A DNA stretch of 64,000 nt, taken from assembly GCA_036873135.1 (NCBI GenBank), contig JAPTYO010000012.1, forward strand, positions 12,532,090 through 12,596,089. Direction: 5' to 3'. The DNA is from Clarkia xantiana subsp. parviflora (Eukaryota > Streptophyta > Magnoliopsida > Myrtales > Onagraceae). Both the position numbers and the translations under genes were made by a program. Below the pieces are notes generated by a model. That model saw nothing but the letters and a program-made list of their open reading frames with translations. It ran no database searches and was not told the DNA's origin. Positions within the stretch are counted from its first letter, which is position 1; every line of letters starts with the position of its first letter. Shown here in pieces: positions 59,004-64,000 of the stretch.

Positions 59004-59319
59004 CCTCTACTAGTATCGTAGTTGTGATCGTTGTGGGGATCGTTTTGTTATATGCCCTCAATAGTGCTTGTCGTGATTCTTTACTTCATGGTTGATTTCG
59101 TGGGATATGGAGGTTGTCTTCATAATGAGGACGCCTCCTTCCTGGTGTCACCCAGTGGGTTGAAATATAAGTGCCTACCTTTGATGAGCGTACGAAGGGT
59201 GTTGTTTTTCCTTTTTCTTGAACCTCCTCCTAAGGCTAGGCGTAGCCTTTTGATGTTCGTGGTCGGGATGGTGTCTTTACAATGCATGTCTTTGACAGAT
59301 GTTTTATGGTGTGCTGCCA

Positions 59320-59565
59320 TGATAATCACTTCGGGGTATGTGGGCGTGATAGCCACTTCGTAATGTGTCGGAGTGATAGCCCTTCTGTAGTGTGTGGACA
59401 TGATAGCCACTTCAGGGTATGTGGACATGATAGCCACTTCAAGGTATGTGGACATGATAGCCACTTCAAGATATGTGGACATGATAGCCACTTCGGGGTA
59501 TGTGGACATGATAGCCACTTCAGGGTATGTGGACATGATAGCCACATCACGATGTATGGAGTTGT
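59320..59565 (+). repeat. 27-bp tandem array, nine copies
   Basis: Units of the type TATGTGGACATGATAGCCAC start every 27 bp (TGATAG or TGATAA at 59320, 59347, 59374 ... 59536). Outer units are more diverged. As 27 is a multiple of three, several frames remain open here without coding meaning. Confidence 0.92.
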
Positions 59566-60184
59566 GCTTTAGTATTCCTTTCACATTGGAGAGTCTTCAT
59601 TGCTATAGTTGCCTTTTGTGTAGGCTATGTTTGTTGGGTTAGGTCCCGATGTCTCGTCTTGTCGGATGTTGTATCCTTTATGCTCTTTAGATGTCTCCTT
59701 CATGAGTTGTGCTTGACGATGTTCAAGTCTGATACGACCATAGGTCAAGCGAGGGTGACGTGTAAGACAATAACGTTTATCGAAGGTTGCTTTGTGCGAC
59801 CTGTAAGGCAATTCCTCTTCTTGATGGGTCGAGTTTACTTTGGGAGCCTTGAACTTTGGATTTCACGTCTTTGCTATCCTTCTTGGTGTGGTTGGGTTCC
59901 TTTGAGATACTTCTCTTGACTTGTGATATGGATGGTGGGATAGCTCGTTACTTTTCATGATAACCTCTTGTGCTTCTGTATATGATCCTTTGGTCATGGA
60001 CTTGTCCCTTGTATATGCTTTCCTTTCCTTATCTTTCTTTTGTGTTTTCCTTCATGCCGTACCTGCCATCTCATCAAGAAAAAACATTATGTGTTCTTTA
60101 TACAACCTTACTTTAAGATTACTTTCTCATGGGATCCTTCTCAGTATGGTGTAATGATCTCTTCTGATACCCCTTACATGGTAT

Positions 60185-61090
60185 ACGTTGTACTGTTAGA
60201 CCAAAGATACGCTCTTGGTGGGCGTCGAAAACTGTTCACGAGACAGGCTCTCGGATGGCACTTAACGTTTCACAGGATAGGCTCCCGGAGGGCTCAGGTT
60301 AGACCAAAGATACGCTCCTGGTTGGCGTCGAAATCTGTTCACGAGACAGGCTCTCGGATGGCACTTAACGTTTCACAGGATAGGCTCCCGGAGGGCTCAG
60401 GTTAGACCAAAGATACGCTCCTGGTGGGCGTCGAACTGGTAGTTTGAAATCTACCTCAAGATACGCTCTTGGGGGCGTCGAACTGGTAGTGTTTTTTCTA
60501 CCTCAAGATACGCTCTTGGGGGCGTCGAATCTGGTAGGTTGCAAATCTACCTCAAGATACGCTCCTGGGGGCGTCGAAATTCGTAGTTTTTGGAAACCAC
60601 TCTCAAGATACGCTCTTGGTGCGTCGAAGGTCGTAGTGTATAAACTACTCTCAAGATACGCTCTTGGGGGCGTCGAAGGTCGTAGTATGAACACTACTCT
60701 CAAGATACGCTCTTGGGGGCGTCGAAATTCGTAGTTTTTGGAAACCACTCTCAAGATACGCTCTTGGTGCGTCGAAGGTCGTAGTGTATAAACTACTCTC
60801 AAGATACGCTCTTGGGGGCGTCGAAGGTCGTAGTATGAACACTACTCTCAAGATACGCTCTTGGGGGCGTCGAAGATCGTAGTATAAAAACTACTCTCAA
60901 GATACGCTCTTGGGGGCGTCGAAGATCGTAGTATAAAAACTACTCTCAAGATACGCTCTTGGGGGCGTCGAATCTGTTCGCGGGATAGGCTCCCGGAGGG
61001 CACAGGGTTCGTAGTTTTAGAACTACTCTCAAGATACGCTCTTGGGGGCGTCGAATGTGTTCGCGGGATTGGCTCCCGGAGGGCTCATAA
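60185..61090 (+). repeat. Satellite-like array with higher-order structure
   Basis: Units of about 48-51 bp with core CAAGATACGCTCTTGGGGGC, GTCGAA and GTAGT recur about a dozen times (60450-61040). About 147-bp blocks of three units are duplicated (60587-60724 against 60725-60870). The array is bordered by two to three units of about 115 bp containing GAGACAGGCTCTCGGATGGC and GATAGGCTCCCGGAGGGC (60200-60440), and single related units at 60970-61085. Confidence 0.9.
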
Positions 61091-64000
61091 TGTTACCTTA
61101 TCTTGTGTCCCTTCTCATGCACGGTGCATTTTTGGCATGCTTTTCGAGTCTTTACTTGACTTCTCCTTCTACGATATTGCTTGTTGCCACGCTTTTCCTT
61201 CAATGTGGGAGATCACCTCTCGAGGGCGATGTTTGTGTGTTGCCAACTTAGGACGAGTTCATATAGGGAGTTGATGATGTTTTCCTCCTATGCGACCTTT
61301 TCTGGGAAAGGTGGTATTGCATGTTATTGTGATCTTCTGCCTCTAATCTCTTCTTTTACACTTAGGTGGACTACCAAGCACTTATTCGTTTGGTGCCCCC
61401 CAAGTTGCTTGGTGGTCATACCGCCTTTCACATTTGGCCGTTGAAGGCCCCTCGTTCACTTTCTTGGTTGGGTGCCCCTTATGCTCGGGGCTCCCTTGTC
61501 TGCTTGTTTGAATGTGATGAGTGTCCCTTGTAGGATTTACTCTTTCTCATGCTTGCTTGTTTCAGTCATAGGCATGGTTTGGATAATGCCTTTGTCGGAT
61601 GTATCTTTAGGGATTGGGTGGAGAGCTTTTGCTTTGGGTGGGTGGGGGTGATTTTCATTCTCTTGATAACCAGGATGCGGCAGTTTCTGTATCCTAGGGG
61701 TGTTTGTAAATTTTTCCCCCTTTTCCTTGTGTTTTAGGTTGAAGAGCTTTCTCATAGAATGGTGTCTTGAGTTGTTAATCTCGTAGGTGTGTTTCAGACT
61801 AGTCAATCTGATCCATGCTCTTTGCTCGTGCATGGGGGTGTGGGGGTCTGACCGGGCTGTATCTTCTTGGAGTGTTGTGGCACTTAGAGTGCCTTGCCTT
61901 TTCCTTCACATTGGAGTATTCTTCAATGTCTTTGGGGATTGCCACATTGGTCATGCTCCTCCCACCTTGAATCTTGGTTATAGACTCCTTTTGAATTAGG
62001 ACTTGAACCTAAAAAGGACGTTTTCCTTTAGGTTCGCCGGTGATGTTCCCTGATTTTCCATGGGTTTGCCCTCGTATTGGCTATTCCTTGTTGGATAGCT
62101 TCATTATAGACTGCCTTTGTATTGCGTACGTATACGTGTTTGAGGTGTGTTGAGCTAACAAGTCCCTCCTTTTTTGTTTTGTCATAACCGTCATTCATCA
62201 TGTATTCGGCGTATGGCCTTAGAGGCGGGATATTTTTCTAGTGCCCCTTTTATCGGGGTTCTCCTCTTGATGGTCTGCCAGAGTCAAATGTCTTATCGTT
62301 TGCGGACAAGGTGGTTTATCGGGATGTTCGTCTAGTGTGAGGGTCGATCTTGAAACCTTACTCCCCAAGCTTTTGAGCTCTTCTTTGGTTGATCTTGTAA
62401 AACTATAATCCTGCCCTAAGGCTCTTGATAGGAAATGTATCTCCATTTTTATACTCTAGTTGTTGCACTGTCTCTTTTGCTAATCTTTCATCCTTAGAGT
62501 TTTTCTCTTGGTGCATGACTTCAATGACCGGATTTTCTACTGATGTTTGTTTTGTTAGGACTTGTATCCTTGGCTGCCTTTCTTTCTTGTGAGATGGGGA
62601 AGGAGCGTTTATGAACACTCCAATGTGTCGTACTTGGTAGAGGTATGCGCCTAATCTTTATGGCGCTGTCTTGAATCTTCGTGTACCTATATCTGATGAA
62701 CATGTTATTCATTACATATATAGTACGGAGTCCAAGGATCTCCGGGTTAGGATCATATTTTGAGAACAGAGACATAGTCATCTATTAGATGACCTCTTTT
62801 CTACGAAGTTAATTTTTGCAAGGATAAATGCAAGGATACTTGTAAGGATACTTGTAAGGATATGTGTTCCATCCTTTTCCTGGTTCATTTGCAGTGCCGT
62901 GTCCCTAATGGGTGTGTTGATGTTCTGACCACCTTTACTAGTAGGGGGTCCCTTGGTATTAGGTATGCCTGACTCTTCTCTAGTATCATCAATGGTTGGT
63001 CATGGGAGATGTCTGACGGACTCCCTTCATGTACTATGGTTCTCTTCATGTCAAAGTTGGTGATTCCCTATCTTATTACTAACATATCCTTGTGTGGAAA
63101 TACTATGTTTTCCATATCTTTTTTTTTTAAAAGCTTGATGATGGTGTCACCGTTCTTCCTTTGCTAGGCTTGGTGTCCTTGAGGGTTTTTGATGGAAGTG
63201 TATTCCATTACTTTGGATGAGCTTTCTAAGTGTGGTTGTGTCTCCTGGCTATTTTGTGAAATCATAAAGATCCGCTGGAGGTGTTTTCCTTTGATGGTGG
63301 GTGTTGCCCATGTGATATGGTTTCCTCTATTTTTGGAGGGATGTGTTCGTGGCTACCCCTTCTTGTGCTAATGGGCGTTTGTGGGGAGGGCATGTTGTGA
63401 CTGGTGCCCCCCTTGCATACCAATGCCAGATGGGATCCTTTGACGGGCTTGGCCCTAGGATGCTTAGTGGAAGGTTGTAGTAGGGGTAATCATTTGTGAC
63501 CTTCATGGTAGTTCCTCTATAGGATGTTGGGAGTGCTCAACTTATTTTTGCAACTGAGCCTTCCATCTTGTGATCTTTCCCAGAAACTTGACCTTATAGG
63601 TGTTCTTTGGGATTGAGGAATCTGTTGCTTGTGTATCTCTTGGATGGCGGCGGCATTTTATGGACTCTTCTAGTGGTCCACCTGTGTATATATATATATC
63701 ACGGATCCCGAAGGCGTCCGGTATGGTCATTCTTGGAAAACATGTTGATGTCAAGTATCAAAATCTACCCCTTTTAGGGAGTTGACTTGTTATGCAGTTA
63801 AATTAAATAAGAGGATATGGGAAGGATATGGGCGTGGGGCGTTGATATCCCCTGCTTCCTTGGTAATGTAACTGTCTTCCTCCATTAGTCTGTGTGTATT
63901 CCTTCCACTTGAGGAATATGAGGTCGCATCCTTGCAAGGCGGACTAGGTGGAGGTGTATCCTTCATGTATGCTATGTGCGATCTCACTCTACTATGTCTC
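61091..64000. other. Internal sequence of the third retroelement, no gene recognised
   Basis: T/G-rich on the plus strand (C/A-rich on the element strand). Only short open frames occur on either strand and none has a recognised motif. A short repeat AAGGATACTTGTAAGGATA lies near 62820-62860. The sequence runs off the window. Confidence 0.4.

Larger units (their letters stand above)
55980..64000 (-). mobile_element. Third LTR retroelement, Tat-like, truncated by the window edge
   Basis: One LTR (55980-56991) with a polypurine tract immediately to its right on the minus strand puts the 3' end of a minus-strand element here. The possible target duplication on the left is GACAT (55975-55979); its partner lies outside the window. 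The next 7 kb have no recognisable gag-pol. They contain a decayed plus-strand gene remnant and two satellite-like arrays. The layout (LTR, polypurine tract, antisense gene, repeats) parallels the Tat element at 29816-41148. Confidence 0.75.

Noticed and set aside
59120..59584. Open frames of 74-154 codons on both strands
   Set aside because: Created by the 27-bp array; the peptides are the same nonapeptide repeated.
60444..60851. Repetitive open frames
   Set aside because: Translation of the 48-51-bp satellite array in several frames; no independent coding signal.

Overview
This is a window from the nuclear genome of a flowering plant, most likely a eudicot. The genes are split by introns, intergenic DNA is AT-rich, and plant-type transposable elements fill more than half of the sequence. 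No species can be named from sequence alone. I assembled six genes exon by exon, and all splice phases close.

Left gene-rich part (1-14.1 kb). A BTB/POZ-TAZ scaffold protein gene (1499-3056, +) faces the U6-associated LSM6 gene (3433-4430, -). A foldback element carrying a second foldback element follows (4919-6771). Next comes a FAM133-like Lys/Arg/Ser-rich nuclear protein gene (7400-10369, +), facing ribosomal protein L5 (11937-14011, -), whose TATA box and telo-box are visible.

Transposon-dominated middle (14.2-43 kb). It holds a hAT-type MITE, a 373-bp tandem duplication and Helitron-like GC hairpins. Next is an 8.5-kb LTR retroelement (19986-28506) with 1612-bp LTRs that look identical and no gag-pol. 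After it comes an 11.3-kb Ty3/gypsy element (29816-41148) of Tat type, with gag-pol on the minus strand broken by in-frame stops and a separate intron-containing gene on the opposite strand. That element sits inside an older low-copy sequence. A copia-like LTR relic with an initiator-Met primer site lies at 42.3 kb.

Right gene pair (44-52.9 kb). A type II inositol polyphosphate 5-phosphatase with WD40 repeats (44095-48854, +, 1101 aa) faces a secreted polygalacturonase (49782-52829, -, 401 aa).

Right transposon part (53.9-64 kb). A Mutator-like foldback MITE with a perfect 9-bp target duplication is followed by one LTR (55980-56991) and 7 kb of internal sequence of a third LTR element, cut by the window edge. 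It shows a chain of palindromes upstream of the LTR TATA box, two satellite-like arrays and a decayed antisense gene. The six host genes form three convergent pairs and show no operon-like or pathway relation to each other. The three large LTR elements all lie in minus orientation.
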